From Parcubacteria group bacterium ADurb.Bin192 (GTDB lineage Bacteria > Patescibacteriota > Patescibacteriia > 2-12-FULL-60-25): DNA of 64,000 nucleotides. The stretch's first letter is position 1; each line of letters opens with the position of its first letter. The DNA lies in contig MWCR01000007.1 of assembly GCA_002070095.1 (NCBI GenBank), positions 1 through 64,000 on the forward strand. Reading direction: 5' to 3'. The translations under genes and the position numbers were made by a program. The notes beneath the pieces were generated by a model that worked only from the letters and a program-made list of their open reading frames with translations, searched no databases and was not told where the DNA came from. Positions 27,849 to 36,520 of the stretch are shown here, one piece after another.

Positions 27849-27854
27849 AAACAT

Positions 27855-27884
27855 AAACCGCCCCGCTGATCGCAGGGCGGTTTT
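27855..27884 (+). terminator. Terminator after rpsA
   Basis: Stem AAACCGCCC / GGGCGGTTT with T-run. Confidence 0.85.
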
Positions 27885-27943
27885 GTATGCCACTATTCAT
27901 ATTCGACGTTTGGGGCTTGAGTTTGCTAAACTATGGCCGACAC

Positions 27944-27971
27944 TTGAAAAACCGCTACAAATTGTTAAACT
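27944..27971 (+). promoter_or_regulatory. Promoter of ftsH
   Basis: TTGAAA (27944-27949), 16-base spacer, TAAACT (27966-27971). The leader would be about six bases. Confidence 0.55.
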
Positions 27972-27983
27972 GAAGCAACCACT

Positions 27984-29834
27984 ATGAATCAAACCATACG
28001 CAACATTATCATTTTCACCATATCCATGATCATTATCGGAGCCATTCTGGCCACCGCTTCTTTGGATACGGAAAAACGGACCGATATCGCCACCTTGGCC
28101 AATGACGTTCAGCAAGGCAAAATAACCAGCCTGCAAATCAGGGGCACAACCGTAGAGGCTACTTATGAAAATGGCGACAAAATCGTGGCCGAAAAAGAAC
28201 CGGGTGATTCTTTGGCTACGATTTTTAACAATTACGGCGTGGACAGCCAAACCATGCGCTCCATTCCCACTGAAATCAAAGAACCCGGAGGCTTTACCTA
28301 TTGGGCCTCTTTGATCATACCCAACATGCTGCCCATCCTTTTACTGCTGGGCATTATGTGGTTCTTTTTCAGGCAAGTACAAGGACAAAACAGCAAGGCC
28401 ATGTCTTTTGGGCAATTCGCGAGTCATGAAATACCTAAAGACGCTAAGAACAAAGTCACCTTTAAAGATGTGGCCGGCGTTAAAGAGGCCAAACACGAGC
28501 TCATGGAGATCGTGGAATTTTTGAAGCATCCGGAAAAGTTCGCTTCTTTCGGAGCCAAGATACCCAAAGGCGCTCTGCTTATGGGCTCGCCCGGCACCGG
28601 CAAAACCCTACTGGCGCGCGCCATCGCGGGCGAAGCCAATGTGCCCTTCTTCCACATGAGCGGTTCTGAATTCGTGGAAATGTTTGTGGGCGTGGGCGCG
28701 TCCCGTGTGCGAGATCTGTTCACCAGAGCCAAAAAGAACGCCCCCTGCATCGTATTCATTGATGAGATAGACGCGGTTGGCAGACAAAGAGGCTCTGGCT
28801 TGGGAGGATCGCATGATGAACGCGAGCAAACACTTAATCAAATATTGGTGGAGATGGACGGTTTTGAACCCAATGCCGGGGTGATTGTAATTGCAGCTAC
28901 CAACCGGCCTGACGTGCTGGATCCCGCACTTTTAAGGCCGGGACGCTTTGACCGGCGCATCGTACTGGATCCGCCCGACATTGATGACCGAGAAGCTATT
29001 CTTAAAATTCACGCCAAACAAAAACCCTTGTCCAAAGGCACATCTTTACGCAAGCTGGCCGAAAGAACACCCGGCTTTTCCGGAGCCGACCTGATGAACC
29101 TGATGAACGAAGCGGCCATCTTGGCCGTCAGACGCGGAAAGACCAGCATCGGAGAAGATGAGCTTTTGGAATCGATCGAAAAAGTCATGCTGGGCCCGGA
29201 AAGACGCAGCCGGGTAATGAGCGAGGAGGAACGCAAAATAACCGCCTATCACGAGTTAGGACATGCTTTAGTGGCCCATTTGCTGCCCCACGCTGATCCG
29301 GTCCAAAAAGTCAGCATTATTTCCAGAGGCCGGGCTGCGGGCTATACCATTAAAACACCCACCTCGGACAGATACATGCGCCGCCGGGAAGAATACACCG
29401 AAGATCTGGCTGTCATGCTGGGCGGTTACGCGGCCGAGCAGATTATCTTTGGAGACATCACCACCGGCGCTTCGAGCGACATGAGCAATGCCACACAATT
29501 GGCCCGCAACATGGTCACTCAATGGGGCATGAGTTCCAAACTCGGACCCCGCGTGTACGGAGACCGCGAAGACATGATTTTCCTGGGCCGCAATATTCAT
29601 GAAAACCGCGACTACTCGGAAAGACGCGCCGAAACCATTGATGACGAAATAGACGGATTGATATCATCTGGTCTGGCCAGGGCCAAACAAATCATTACCG
29701 ACAACAAATCAATAATGGACAAAGTGGCTGAAAAGCTGTTGGAAACAGAGACCATGGAACGCGAAGCTTTCCTGGAAGCCGTGGGCATCCCGCCGGCCAA
29801 TCCGAACAATATGTTTAAGTCAGACTCAAAATAA
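27984..29834 (+). CDS. ftsH: ATP-dependent zinc metalloprotease FtsH
   Basis: 616 residues. There are two membrane segments (about 7-27 and 110-130), an AAA+ domain with Walker [14 protein letters not shown] (about 197), Walker [16 protein letters not shown], the sensor region [19 protein letters not shown] and the zinc site H423-E424-x-x-H427 ([10 protein letters not shown]). FtsH degrades damaged or short-lived membrane and soluble proteins. All catalytic elements are intact and the length is normal. Confidence 0.97.
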   Translation: MNQTIRNIIIFTISMIIIGAILATASLDTEKRTDIATLANDVQQGKITSLQIRGTTVEATYENGDKIVAEKEPGDSLATIFNNYGVDSQTMRSIPTEIKEPGGFTYWASLIIPNMLPILLLLGIMWFFFRQVQGQNSKAMSFGQFASHEIPKDAKNKVTFKDVAGVKEAKHELMEIVEFLKHPEKFASFGAKIPKGALLMGSPGTGKTLLARAIAGEANVPFFHMSGSEFVEMFVGVGASRVRDLFTRAKKNAPCIVFIDEIDAVGRQRGSGLGGSHDEREQTLNQILVEMDGFEPNAGVIVIAATNRPDVLDPALLRPGRFDRRIVLDPPDIDDREAILKIHAKQKPLSKGTSLRKLAERTPGFSGADLMNLMNEAAILAVRRGKTSIGEDELLESIEKVMLGPERRSRVMSEEERKITAYHELGHALVAHLLPHADPVQKVSIISRGRAAGYTIKTPTSDRYMRRREEYTEDLAVMLGGYAAEQIIFGDITTGASSDMSNATQLARNMVTQWGMSSKLGPRVYGDREDMIFLGRNIHENRDYSERRAETIDDEIDGLISSGLARAKQIITDNKSIMDKVAEKLLETETMEREAFLEAVGIPPANPNNMFKSDSK

Positions 29835-29878
29835 TCCACTCAAGAACCGGCTTAATAACAAGCATAAATCAAACCACT

Positions 29879-29908
29879 AAAGACTCTCCTGCCAAGGAGG
29901 TCTTTTTT
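29879..29908 (+). terminator. Terminator after ftsH
   Basis: Imperfect hairpin, AAGACtCTCCT against AGGAGgTCTT, followed by T6. Confidence 0.65.
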
Positions 29909-29926
29909 ATGTTATTATATGGACGT

Positions 29927-30946
29927 ATGTTAAAAAGAAAATCGATCATTCCACATGACCGCCCGGTATACCGCGAAGTTATACCGCAGGCCTTAAAAAT
30001 TTCATGGCGCAACCCCCTGCTATGGATTTTCGGCATTTTTGCCGCCGTTCTAAATACCGGGGGATCCTTGGATGTCATTTGGAAATTCTGGGATTCTGTT
30101 CGGACTCAAGGTTCGGATTTATTTATCGGCGATTTGGCCGTCAACATCTGGCAGACCGCTTTTATGGGCGGCTTCAGCGCCTTGCCATTTATGCAAGCGC
30201 TCTTGGCCCTGGTCGTACTGACCGTCATCTTGCTGGCCGTGGGCGCTTTTTCCTGCGTCAGCCAAGGCGTGATTATTTATTCTATCGGCAATCACAAAGA
30301 CGGCAAATTGGATCATTTGAAAAAAGGCTTGACTGTGGCGGCCCGCGCCTTGATCCCAGTCGCGGTCTTAAATATCTTGATATTGGTTTCGGTTTGGCTG
30401 GTGCGCTTTTTAATCTCACTGCCCCTGGCTATCGCCCTGGGACAAGAAAGCTATCTTTTTACAGCGGTCTACTTGGTATCTTTTATAGTTTTTTTCGTGG
30501 CCGCCATGATATTGAGCATCATGCAGATCTACGCTTTAAACGCTATGTTCTTGCAGGGCGCGACTCTGGCGCAAGCCTTTAAAAGAGCCTGGGTGGTTCT
30601 GAAGGATCACTGGCTGGTAACCCTTGAAACCGCTTTAATCCAAGCGACTTTGATGATGGTTTTGGCTATCGCGGCTTTTATCGCTATTCTGATTTTATCT
30701 TTCCCTTCGGGCGTTCTCTATGTTCTGGCCTTTATGTTGAACAGCCTGCCTTTGTTCTATATCAGCTTTGGCATCTTTATCGGTTTGATAATCATTTCTT
30801 TAACCGTGTTAACCGGCTTTTTGGTCACCTTTCAATACGCCATTTGGACCCTCATGTTCCGTAAATTCGGAGAGGGCGGAGTGGTGCCCAAAATACACCG
30901 TCTGTTTCGTTCATTAACCAAAAGAACCGGCGTTCCGCAATCATAG
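29927..30946 (+). CDS. Polytopic membrane protein
   Basis: About 339 residues from MLKRKSIIPHDRP; the upstream ATG at 29909 overlaps a TATTAT -10 box (29913-29918). Roughly six membrane segments lie between about 20 and 320, with a short charged C-terminal tail. I recognise no catalytic motif. The pattern resembles the glycerophosphoryl-diester-phosphodiesterase membrane-domain type proteins found in many bacteria, but this is weak. It lies 21 bases upstream of pilB. Confidence 0.6.
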   Translation: MLKRKSIIPHDRPVYREVIPQALKISWRNPLLWIFGIFAAVLNTGGSLDVIWKFWDSVRTQGSDLFIGDLAVNIWQTAFMGGFSALPFMQALLALVVLTVILLAVGAFSCVSQGVIIYSIGNHKDGKLDHLKKGLTVAARALIPVAVLNILILVSVWLVRFLISLPLAIALGQESYLFTAVYLVSFIVFFVAAMILSIMQIYALNAMFLQGATLAQAFKRAWVVLKDHWLVTLETALIQATLMMVLAIAAFIAILILSFPSGVLYVLAFMLNSLPLFYISFGIFIGLIIISLTVLTGFLVTFQYAIWTLMFRKFGEGGVVPKIHRLFRSLTKRTGVPQS

Positions 30947-30967
30947 AATTGAGTCGGAGTGATAAAT

Positions 30968-32815
30968 ATGGCCAATCCCCTTCCCAAGCCCAAAACCCCC
31001 TCCATCGAAGATTTGCTGAAGAAGGCCAAGTCCCCGGTTGTGACTGAAAAAACCAGTCCCGGGTTGTTTAAAGGCGCAAAAAAATTACCGGGCGAAGAAA
31101 AAAAGAAAAGCAAAAGCCTGTCCGAAATGAGCCAGCTCGAACTGCTAGAGCAAAAAATGAAGCAGATACAGACTTCGGAAATAGAAAGACTGACTCAAAG
31201 AGAGGCAGGCTCGCATTCATTGCCCTATATCAACTTAAAAGGCTTTCCCATCTCACCGGAAGCTTTGTCTTTGATCACCAAAGAAGAAGCTGAAGATGCC
31301 AAAACCATCGTCTTCCTGAAGGTTACGGATGAAATAAGACTGGCTACCAGCCAACCCGGAGAAAAGGTGGAAAAAATCGCTCAAAAACTGGCCTCGGATC
31401 AATTATCGGATGTCCAAATATATTATTGCTCGGAGGCCAGCTTTCAGTTCGGTTTATCTTTGTACGAAGCTCTGCCCAAACCCATCGAAGTGGTCTACGG
31501 AGTAAAAATTTCAGCTGAAGATTTACAACGCTTTGAAAAAGAACTGTCCAATTTTAAAGACCTGCAGGAAAAACTGAAAAAAGTTTCGACCACGGATTTG
31601 GTAACCTTGATCATCGGTTCAGCTTTAAAGGGCAATGCTTCGGATATTCACATTGAAACCGAAGAAAGAGAAATAAAAGTCCGCCTCCGGATAGACGGCA
31701 TCCTGCACGAAGCCGCGGTTATTCCGAGCACGCAATGGAAATTAATCATCTCGCGCATCAAACTGCTGGCCGGCATGAAAATCAATATTGATTCCGTGCC
31801 CCAAGACGGACGCATTACCATCTATTTGACCAACGAGAAGATAGAAATCCGCGTTTCCACTTTGCCTACGGCTTACGGCGAGTCAGTGGTTATGCGTTTG
31901 CTTAGGCCCAAATCCATTTCTTTGGATTTTGAACAACTGGGAGTGGAAGGTCTGGCCTGGGAAAGACTGAAGGAGGAGATCGCCCGGCCCAATGGCATGA
32001 TCGTCACCACCGGGCCCACAGGTTCGGGTAAAACAACTACTCTGTACGCCATCCTAAAACGATTAAATACACCGGAAGTTAAAATCATCACCTTGGAAGA
32101 TCCGGTTGAATATAAATTGCCCGGCATTAATCAAAGCCAAATAGACCACTCCAGAGATTATACTTTTGCGAGAGGCCTGCGCTCCATTTTGCGCCAAGAT
32201 CCGGATATCGTGATGGTGGGTGAAATCAGAGACACGGAAACGGCGGATATAGCCGTCCAAGCGGCCCTGACCGGACATTTGGTCATATCCACCATTCATA
32301 CCAATAACGCGGCCGGTGCCATTCCGCGCTTTCTGTCCATGAGCGTTAAACCGTTTTTCTTGGCGCCCGCTCTTAACTGCGTTATCGGACAGCGCCTGGT
32401 CCGCTTGTTGTGCAATGAGTGCAAACAACCGGTGGAAATCGATGAAGCTTTAATGACTCAAGTCAAACACGAACTGACAGACCTGCCTAAGGACTCCAAT
32501 ATTAATCTGGATGTCAACAATTTAAAATTCTACGCCCCTTCAGATAAGACCAAGACTTGTCAGGCTTGCAATGGCCTGGGCTATAAAGGACGTTTGGGCA
32601 TTTACGAAATATTCACCATGAACAAAGAGATTGAACATATGATTCTGGGTAGTTCGGTTTCCGAATACGACATGCTGGCTGTGGCCAAAAAATACGGCAT
32701 GATAACCATGACTCAAGATGGCTTGATCAAAGCGGCCAGAGGCTTAACCTCGGTGGAAGAAGTTTTGCGCGTGGCGGGTATGGAAGTGGTTAACGAAGAT
32801 GTACCTGAAGAGTAG
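30968..32815 (+). CDS. pilB: Type IV pilus/secretion assembly ATPase PilB (GspE family)
   Basis: About 615 residues from ATG 30968, preceded by GGAG at good distance. A charged N-terminal region is followed by an N2-type domain and the ATPase core: Walker A GPTGSGKTTTLYAIL (about 345), Asp box, Walker B QDPDIVMVGEIRDTETADIA and His box GHLVISTIHTNNA. The zinc-binding tetracysteine region is present (C-NEC and TCQAC). PilB powers pilus extension; CPR use type IV pili for attachment and DNA uptake. Other pilus genes are not in the window. Confidence 0.93.
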   Translation: MANPLPKPKTPSIEDLLKKAKSPVVTEKTSPGLFKGAKKLPGEEKKKSKSLSEMSQLELLEQKMKQIQTSEIERLTQREAGSHSLPYINLKGFPISPEALSLITKEEAEDAKTIVFLKVTDEIRLATSQPGEKVEKIAQKLASDQLSDVQIYYCSEASFQFGLSLYEALPKPIEVVYGVKISAEDLQRFEKELSNFKDLQEKLKKVSTTDLVTLIIGSALKGNASDIHIETEEREIKVRLRIDGILHEAAVIPSTQWKLIISRIKLLAGMKINIDSVPQDGRITIYLTNEKIEIRVSTLPTAYGESVVMRLLRPKSISLDFEQLGVEGLAWERLKEEIARPNGMIVTTGPTGSGKTTTLYAILKRLNTPEVKIITLEDPVEYKLPGINQSQIDHSRDYTFARGLRSILRQDPDIVMVGEIRDTETADIAVQAALTGHLVISTIHTNNAAGAIPRFLSMSVKPFFLAPALNCVIGQRLVRLLCNECKQPVEIDEALMTQVKHELTDLPKDSNINLDVNNLKFYAPSDKTKTCQACNGLGYKGRLGIYEIFTMNKEIEHMILGSSVSEYDMLAVAKKYGMITMTQDGLIKAARGLTSVEEVLRVAGMEVVNEDVPEE

Positions 32816-32860
32816 TTCTCCCTCAAAGAGTATTACTGTCCAAACCCCTTTAGACCCGCC

Positions 32861-32888
32861 CGTCATCCTGAATTAATTTCAGGATCTC
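32861..32888 (+). repeat. Dispersed palindromic repeat (gtcatcctga type)
   Basis: Inverted repeat with arms gtcatcctga and tttcaggat around aattaat. A second copy occurs at about 58250-58277. Confidence 0.7.
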
Positions 32889-32915
32889 CAAACTTAATAC
32901 TTTATAGAAACTGTA

Positions 32916-33353
32916 TTATTTGATTAAAACCTTGATAATCTTTTTACCGGTCAACCATTTTTGAATATTCTCCGGCCACTCGATAACCAAAACCGTTCCC
33001 GGTTCGGACAGTTCCTCATCCAAATCCAGCGCCGGCAAATCTCTTTCACTCTCCAAACGATAGGCGTCAACGTGTACCAAACGACGAATATTTTCATATT
33101 TTACCGGGTAAACGCGCATCAAAGCAAAAGTGGGGCTTAAGGCTCTTTTTTGAGCGCCTGCCAGTTTAGCCAAAGACTGGACCAGGGTGGTTTTACCAGC
33201 TCCCATCTCACCCGACAAAGCGATAATGGAACCCGGTTCCAAACTCTTGAGCAGAGGTTGAGCAACCGCATCCCAGTCTTCCACTCGGTCAACCTGAATA
33301 TTCTGCCGGCCATCAGCCAGCGAAAGAGCCACTCGACGAGTTTGTTTGTGCAT
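32916..33353 (-). CDS. tsaE: TsaE, tRNA t6A biosynthesis ATPase
   Basis: 145 residues, the normal size. Walker A is in LSGEMGAGKTTLVQSLAK, followed by SPTFALMRVY and HVDAYRLESERDL. TsaE works with TsaD, TsaB and TsaC to make threonylcarbamoyladenosine at A37 of ANN-decoding tRNAs. It lies eight bases downstream of tsaD, so they are cotranscribed. The TsaB partner is not seen in the window. Confidence 0.94.
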   Translation of the reverse strand: MHKQTRRVALSLADGRQNIQVDRVEDWDAVAQPLLKSLEPGSIIALSGEMGAGKTTLVQSLAKLAGAQKRALSPTFALMRVYPVKYENIRRLVHVDAYRLESERDLPALDLDEELSEPGTVLVIEWPENIQKWLTGKKIIKVLIK

Positions 33354-33361
33354 ATTTTTGT

Positions 33362-34504
33362 TTATAGATCCAAATCAGGTTCAGCGTCCAATTTCTTCCA
33401 GTCTTTGATTTTACGCCGGCTAATCATCTGCCACAAACCGGCAGCCGCAATCATGGCTCCGTTATCCGTATGCAGGCCCTTGGCCGGAGACAGGAACCGT
33501 GCGCCCGGACAAGATTCGCGCACAGCAAGCTTCAACTCGCTCCTAAGCAAGGCATTGGCCGAAACTCCACCCACCACGGCCACGGCCTTGGGTTTAAACT
33601 TAAGCGCAGCTTTGACGGTTTTAAAAACCAGGACGTCCACAATGGCCGCTTCAATGGAAGCGCAGACATCTTCTATTTTATAAACCTGTTTGTCTTTTTT
33701 TAGTTTTTCCAACAAAACTCTGACCGCTGTTTTTAAACCGGAAAAACTCATATCCAAAGACGGATCGTGCAACATGGGACGAGGCAGATCAAAAGCCAGC
33801 GGATTGCCTTGCATAGCCAAACGAGACAGCTTGGGACCGCCCGGATATTCCAAGCCAAGCAGTTTAGCGGTTTTATCAAAAGCCTCACCGGCAGCGTCAT
33901 CCCGTGTACGGCCCAAAATTTTATATTTACCAAAATCCCGCATGAGCACCAATTCCGAATGTCCGCCTGATACCAAAAGAAACAAAATAGGATATTTCCA
34001 GTGCTTACGATTGCCAGGAACCAGCCAAGCCGAAGCCAAGTGACCCTCAAGATGGTTAATGGGAATCAAAGGCTTGTCGTAATACCAAGCCAAGGTCTTA
34101 GCTCCTTCCAAGCCGACCCTCAACGCCGTGGCCAGTCCCGGACCCCGCGTCACAGCCACCGCGTCAAAATCAACCTTCTTGATTTTTGATTTTTGATTTT
34201 TGATTTTAATGGTTTTATTCAGCAAAGAAACAAGTTCAGCTACGTGCGTCCTGGCCGCCACTTCGGGCACCACTCCGCCATAACGCGCGTGAATGGGTAT
34301 TTGCGTGGCAATAAAATGTTTCTTGATCGAGACGCTGTACTCGGGAACCGCAACCGATTCTTTGACCCGCGTCCTTTCTCCGGATCCAATTCTTAATTTT
34401 GAATTTTTAATTCTTAATTGAAGCAACGCCACGCTGGTTTCATCGCAACTGGTTTCTATACCCAAGATATTCATCTGTTTTTGCTTGACCGTCTTTTTTG
34501 GCAT
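33362..34504 (-). CDS. tsaD: TsaD, tRNA t6A transferase, with two repeat-derived insertions
   Basis: 380 residues from ATG 34504; ATG 34474 (MNILGIETSCDETSVAL) is the family-typical start, but the promoter favours the first. Metal and substrate motifs are present: ETSCDETSVA, HARYGGVVPEVAARTH, VTRGPGLATALRVG, NHLEGHLAS (metal His), VSGGHSELVL and VGGVSANALLR. Two segments rich in K, I and N (LRIKNSKLRI near residue 30, and KIKNQKSKIKK near 105) are encoded by degenerate 7-base repeats and lie between conserved blocks. TsaD transfers the threonylcarbamoyl group to tRNA A37. Confidence 0.95.
   Translation of the reverse strand: MPKKTVKQKQMNILGIETSCDETSVALLQLRIKNSKLRIGSGERTRVKESVAVPEYSVSIKKHFIATQIPIHARYGGVVPEVAARTHVAELVSLLNKTIKIKNQKSKIKKVDFDAVAVTRGPGLATALRVGLEGAKTLAWYYDKPLIPINHLEGHLASAWLVPGNRKHWKYPILFLLVSGGHSELVLMRDFGKYKILGRTRDDAAGEAFDKTAKLLGLEYPGGPKLSRLAMQGNPLAFDLPRPMLHDPSLDMSFSGLKTAVRVLLEKLKKDKQVYKIEDVCASIEAAIVDVLVFKTVKAALKFKPKAVAVVGGVSANALLRSELKLAVRESCPGARFLSPAKGLHTDNGAMIAAAGLWQMISRRKIKDWKKLDAEPDLDL
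34181..34208 (+). repeat. Heptamer array inside tsaD, gattttt type
   Basis: Three gattttt units and one gatttta. On the coding strand it supplies K/I/N codons in a linker between conserved blocks. Confidence 0.85.
34388..34420 (+). repeat. Heptamer array inside tsaD, aattctt type
   Basis: Units aattctt, aattttg, aattttt, aattctt and a partial unit. It encodes LRIKNSKLRI, directly after the N-terminal signature. Confidence 0.8.
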
Positions 34505-34509
34505 ATAAT
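34481..34509 (+). promoter_or_regulatory. Promoter of the EamA-like gene
   Basis: TTGCTT (34481-34486), 17-base spacer, TATAAT (34504-34509). It overlaps the divergent tsaD promoter. Confidence 0.5.
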
Positions 34510-34515
34510 AGACTA

Positions 34516-34543
34516 ATTATAGCTAAAATTTCGACTTAGTCAA
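34516..34543 (-). promoter_or_regulatory. Promoter of tsaD-tsaE
   Basis: Reverse strand TTGACT (34543-34538), 16-base spacer, TATAAT (34521-34516), 11 bases to the ATG at 34504. Confidence 0.65.
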
Positions 34544-34568
34544 TCATTAAATAATCAACCTTTGTTTT

Positions 34569-34982
34569 ATGTGGATCCTCTATGCTTTGTTGGCCGCGGT
34601 CACGGCCGGCATCATGACCATCGTGGCTAAAATCGGACTCAAACAAGTGGATCCCACTTTAGCGACCGCTCTTCGCAGTTTCATCATGTTCGTTTTCATG
34701 TTGGTGACAGCCATGGCATTGCAAAAACACAAACTCTTGGGACAAATCAATAACTCGGCTATTTGGGCCATTATCATCTCCGCTGTTTTCGGAGCACTTT
34801 CTTGGCTGTTTTATTTCCTGGCTTTAAAAGACGGGCCTGCCGGCAAAGTGGCAGCTTTGGACAGACTGTCTTTAGTATTAGTGGTTGTGATGGCCGCCTT
34901 GTTTTTGTCGGAAAAAATTACTTGGCAAGTCGGCATAGGCGCTTTACTAATGACCATTGGCGCCGGGCTGATGATGCTTTAA
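34569..34982 (+). CDS. EamA/DMT-type half transporter
   Basis: 137 residues with about five hydrophobic segments covering most of the protein. The start MWILYALLAAVTAGIMTIVAK and the end ITWQVGIGALLMTIGAGLMML match one EamA domain. Full-length DMT transporters carry two such domains in ten segments, so this form probably works as a dimer. The substrate is unknown. Confidence 0.8.
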   Translation: MWILYALLAAVTAGIMTIVAKIGLKQVDPTLATALRSFIMFVFMLVTAMALQKHKLLGQINNSAIWAIIISAVFGALSWLFYFLALKDGPAGKVAALDRLSLVLVVVMAALFLSEKITWQVGIGALLMTIGAGLMML

Positions 34983-34998
34983 CTCAAATACAATTCAA

Positions 34999-35026
34999 TA
35001 AAAACGCCCGGTTGAACACACCGGGC
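34999..35026 (-). terminator. Terminator abutting the stop codon of the 95-aa gene
   Basis: Reverse-strand stem GCCCGGT / ACCGGGC followed by T-rich sequence. The first stem base is the last base of the TAG stop of the gene ending at 35026. Confidence 0.75.
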
Positions 35027-35313
35027 TAAGGACGTTTGTTAATGGCCCGAAGCAACAACAGATTGGTCACCAGAGCCGAGATGGAACTGATAAAGACCAG
35101 TGATGCCACCAAACCGCAATACAACCTGTAGTCTCCCAGGGCCGGGTCCAAAAACAAGAGGTAAAAGAACGCGCCCATGCTGATAGCTGTCAGCTGAACG
35201 CTCATGGTGGCATACACCAACCAGCCGGCCCTGGGCTTGGGCCTGATGGTCTTGGGCAAGGCCGGGCAGGCCATGGGCCTCAAGCTGTCCAATACTTGTT
35301 CATCGCGCTTCAC
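35026..35313 (-). CDS. Small two-helix membrane protein, unknown
   Basis: 95 residues, starting at GTG 35313 behind a very strong ribosome binding site (GGAGGTGA, five bases away). Two membrane segments at about 32-52 and 64-86; no recognised motif. It is one of several genes here with strong Shine-Dalgarno and a terminator at the stop codon. Confidence 0.65.
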   Translation of the reverse strand: MKRDEQVLDSLRPMACPALPKTIRPKPRAGWLVYATMSVQLTAISMGAFFYLLFLDPALGDYRLYCGLVASLVFISSISALVTNLLLLRAINKRP

Positions 35314-35374
35314 GAATCACCTCCCCGTTTGGCCATAACAACTGTCCCAGATTATATTAAAGACGGATTATTGT

Positions 35375-35396
35375 AAAAAAATACCTCTTGCGAGGC
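35375..35396 (-). terminator. Terminator after the HD hydrolase gene
   Basis: Reverse-strand hairpin CCTCGCAAGAGG followed by TATTTTTTT. A second GC-rich hairpin lies between it and the gene. Confidence 0.65.
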
Positions 35397-35428
35397 GAAT
35401 GAGCCCGGCCGGCTAAGGCCGGTCAGAG

Positions 35429-35998
35429 CTAAGTGAGTTTTTTGAGACCGTGCCACCAAGCCGTGGAGGTCGTCTCGCGCATGGCGGCGAATAACCGCTT
35501 GGCCGACTCGGTGCGCAGAGCCTGCCCCACGTTGGTAATCCAGTCCTGCGCTTCAGCATAGCCCCGTTCCAAGTATTCCTTGCCCGTGAAAGCGCATTCC
35601 AAGTAGTCCGCGTCCTTCAGAATATCGCCCAAGGGCGGCTCCCGGACTTCTACCTGACGCCACAGGTCATAGATAGCCTGCCCCACGCCCCCCAAAGGCT
35701 CCAGCTGTTCGCGTGCCGCCCGGTCTTCGTCAGCCTCCACGTAGCGCCGGGCCAGCTTATGCAGATCTCCGATACGCGTTTCGTGGCAGTCATGAAAAAC
35801 CAAGGCCGCGGCCGCTTCGCTCGGATTTGGATAACCTTCCAGATGAGCCAGTATGTAGGCAATCTGCGCGGCCATCAACGAGTGTTCAGCCACGGAATCG
35901 GGCCGCTCGACTTGCGCCAGCCGCCAGCCTTCGTGCTTCACGCGCCGGAGGTGGCCCATCTCGAACAGGAATTGGGAAAGGAGCTTGAGCTGTTCCAT
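35429..35998 (-). CDS. HD-domain hydrolase (YfbR/HDDC2 5'-nucleotidase-like)
   Basis: About 189 residues from MEQLKLLSQFLFEMGHLRRV. The HD_3 pattern is clear: RPDSVAEHSLMAAQIAYILA (metal His), LVFHDCHETRIGDLHKLAR (HD pair) and a late Asp in LGDILKDADYLECA. Known relatives are 5'-deoxynucleotidases. Start 35998 is chosen because TGGACA, a 17-base spacer and TAGGGT lie immediately upstream, placing the transcript start within about two bases of the ATG. Confidence 0.88.
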   Translation of the reverse strand: MEQLKLLSQFLFEMGHLRRVKHEGWRLAQVERPDSVAEHSLMAAQIAYILAHLEGYPNPSEAAAALVFHDCHETRIGDLHKLARRYVEADEDRAAREQLEPLGGVGQAIYDLWRQVEVREPPLGDILKDADYLECAFTGKEYLERGYAEAQDWITNVGQALRTESAKRLFAAMRETTSTAWWHGLKKLT

Positions 35999-36048
35999 AT
36001 GCCCAACCCTAGCCCAAAATTGAACCAGTGTCCAGACCGGACCCCGGC

Positions 36049-36077
36049 TTGACACACAGTGTATTTACACCTAAAAT
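36049..36077 (+). promoter_or_regulatory. Promoter of tRNA-Glu
   Basis: TTGACA (36049-36054), 17-base spacer, TAAAAT (36072-36077). Confidence 0.8.
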
Positions 36078-36090
36078 ACCCACACTTTTT

Positions 36091-36125
36091 AATCTTCAAT
36101 ATTGAAGATTAAAGACTGATGATTG
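36091..36125 (+). repeat. Degenerate heptamer array upstream of tRNA-Glu
   Basis: Units aatcttc, aatattg, aagatta, aagactg, atgattg; the first three also form a palindrome. Confidence 0.5.
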
Positions 36126-36133
36126 ACCATACT

Positions 36134-36208
36134 TGGCCCCATCGTCTATCGGTTAGGACAGCGGCTTTTCAAGCCGTTAAGAGGGGTTCGACTCCCCTTG
36201 GGGCTACC
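36134..36208 (+). tRNA. tRNA-Glu (anticodon TTC)
   Basis: 75 bases with encoded CCA. The acceptor GGCCCCA pairs with TGGGGCT (first pair G-U). The anticodon stem GCGGC/GCCGT encloses loop TTTTCAA, giving TTC. The T arm is AGGGG-TTCGACT-CCCCT. A terminator hairpin follows within ten bases. Confidence 0.95.
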
Positions 36209-36211
36209 AAA

Positions 36212-36240
36212 AAAGACTCTCCAACATGGAGGGTTTTTTG
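36212..36240 (+). terminator. Terminator after tRNA-Glu
   Basis: Eight-pair stem ACTCTCCA / TGGAGGGT followed by T6. Confidence 0.75.
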
Positions 36241-36480
36241 TTTAAAGAATGAGTAAGCAAAAAATGGACGCCGAGAGCCAGGATGGTTATCGGGTGGTGT
36301 ACGGCAACCATAAATAAATCCCCCTATGAGGGGCAATTTTCCCAGGGGTTAAATTGTGCGAAAACGCGAGCTTTTTGCTGCGCCTGCTCCGTCGGATTTG
36401 ATGAAAAATTCAAATCCGCGTTACATTAAAAACTTGCGGAAAAGCCGGCTCTGAAATTTTGCAAATAATGCAATATTGAT
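36241..36480. other. Intergenic region without a supported gene
   Basis: Contains small hairpins (ccccctatgagggg near 36320 and the inverted repeat GGATTTGA/TCAAATCC at 36396-36419). A 22-codon frame from 36250 has no support. No function seen. Confidence 0.5.
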
Positions 36481-36506
36481 AAAAAAACGATACCCAGTGG
36501 TATCGT
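36481..36506 (-). terminator. Terminator after the lipoprotein gene
   Basis: Perfect reverse-strand stem ACGATACC / GGTATCGT followed by T7. Confidence 0.85.
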
Positions 36507-36520
36507 GAGGACGCACCAAT

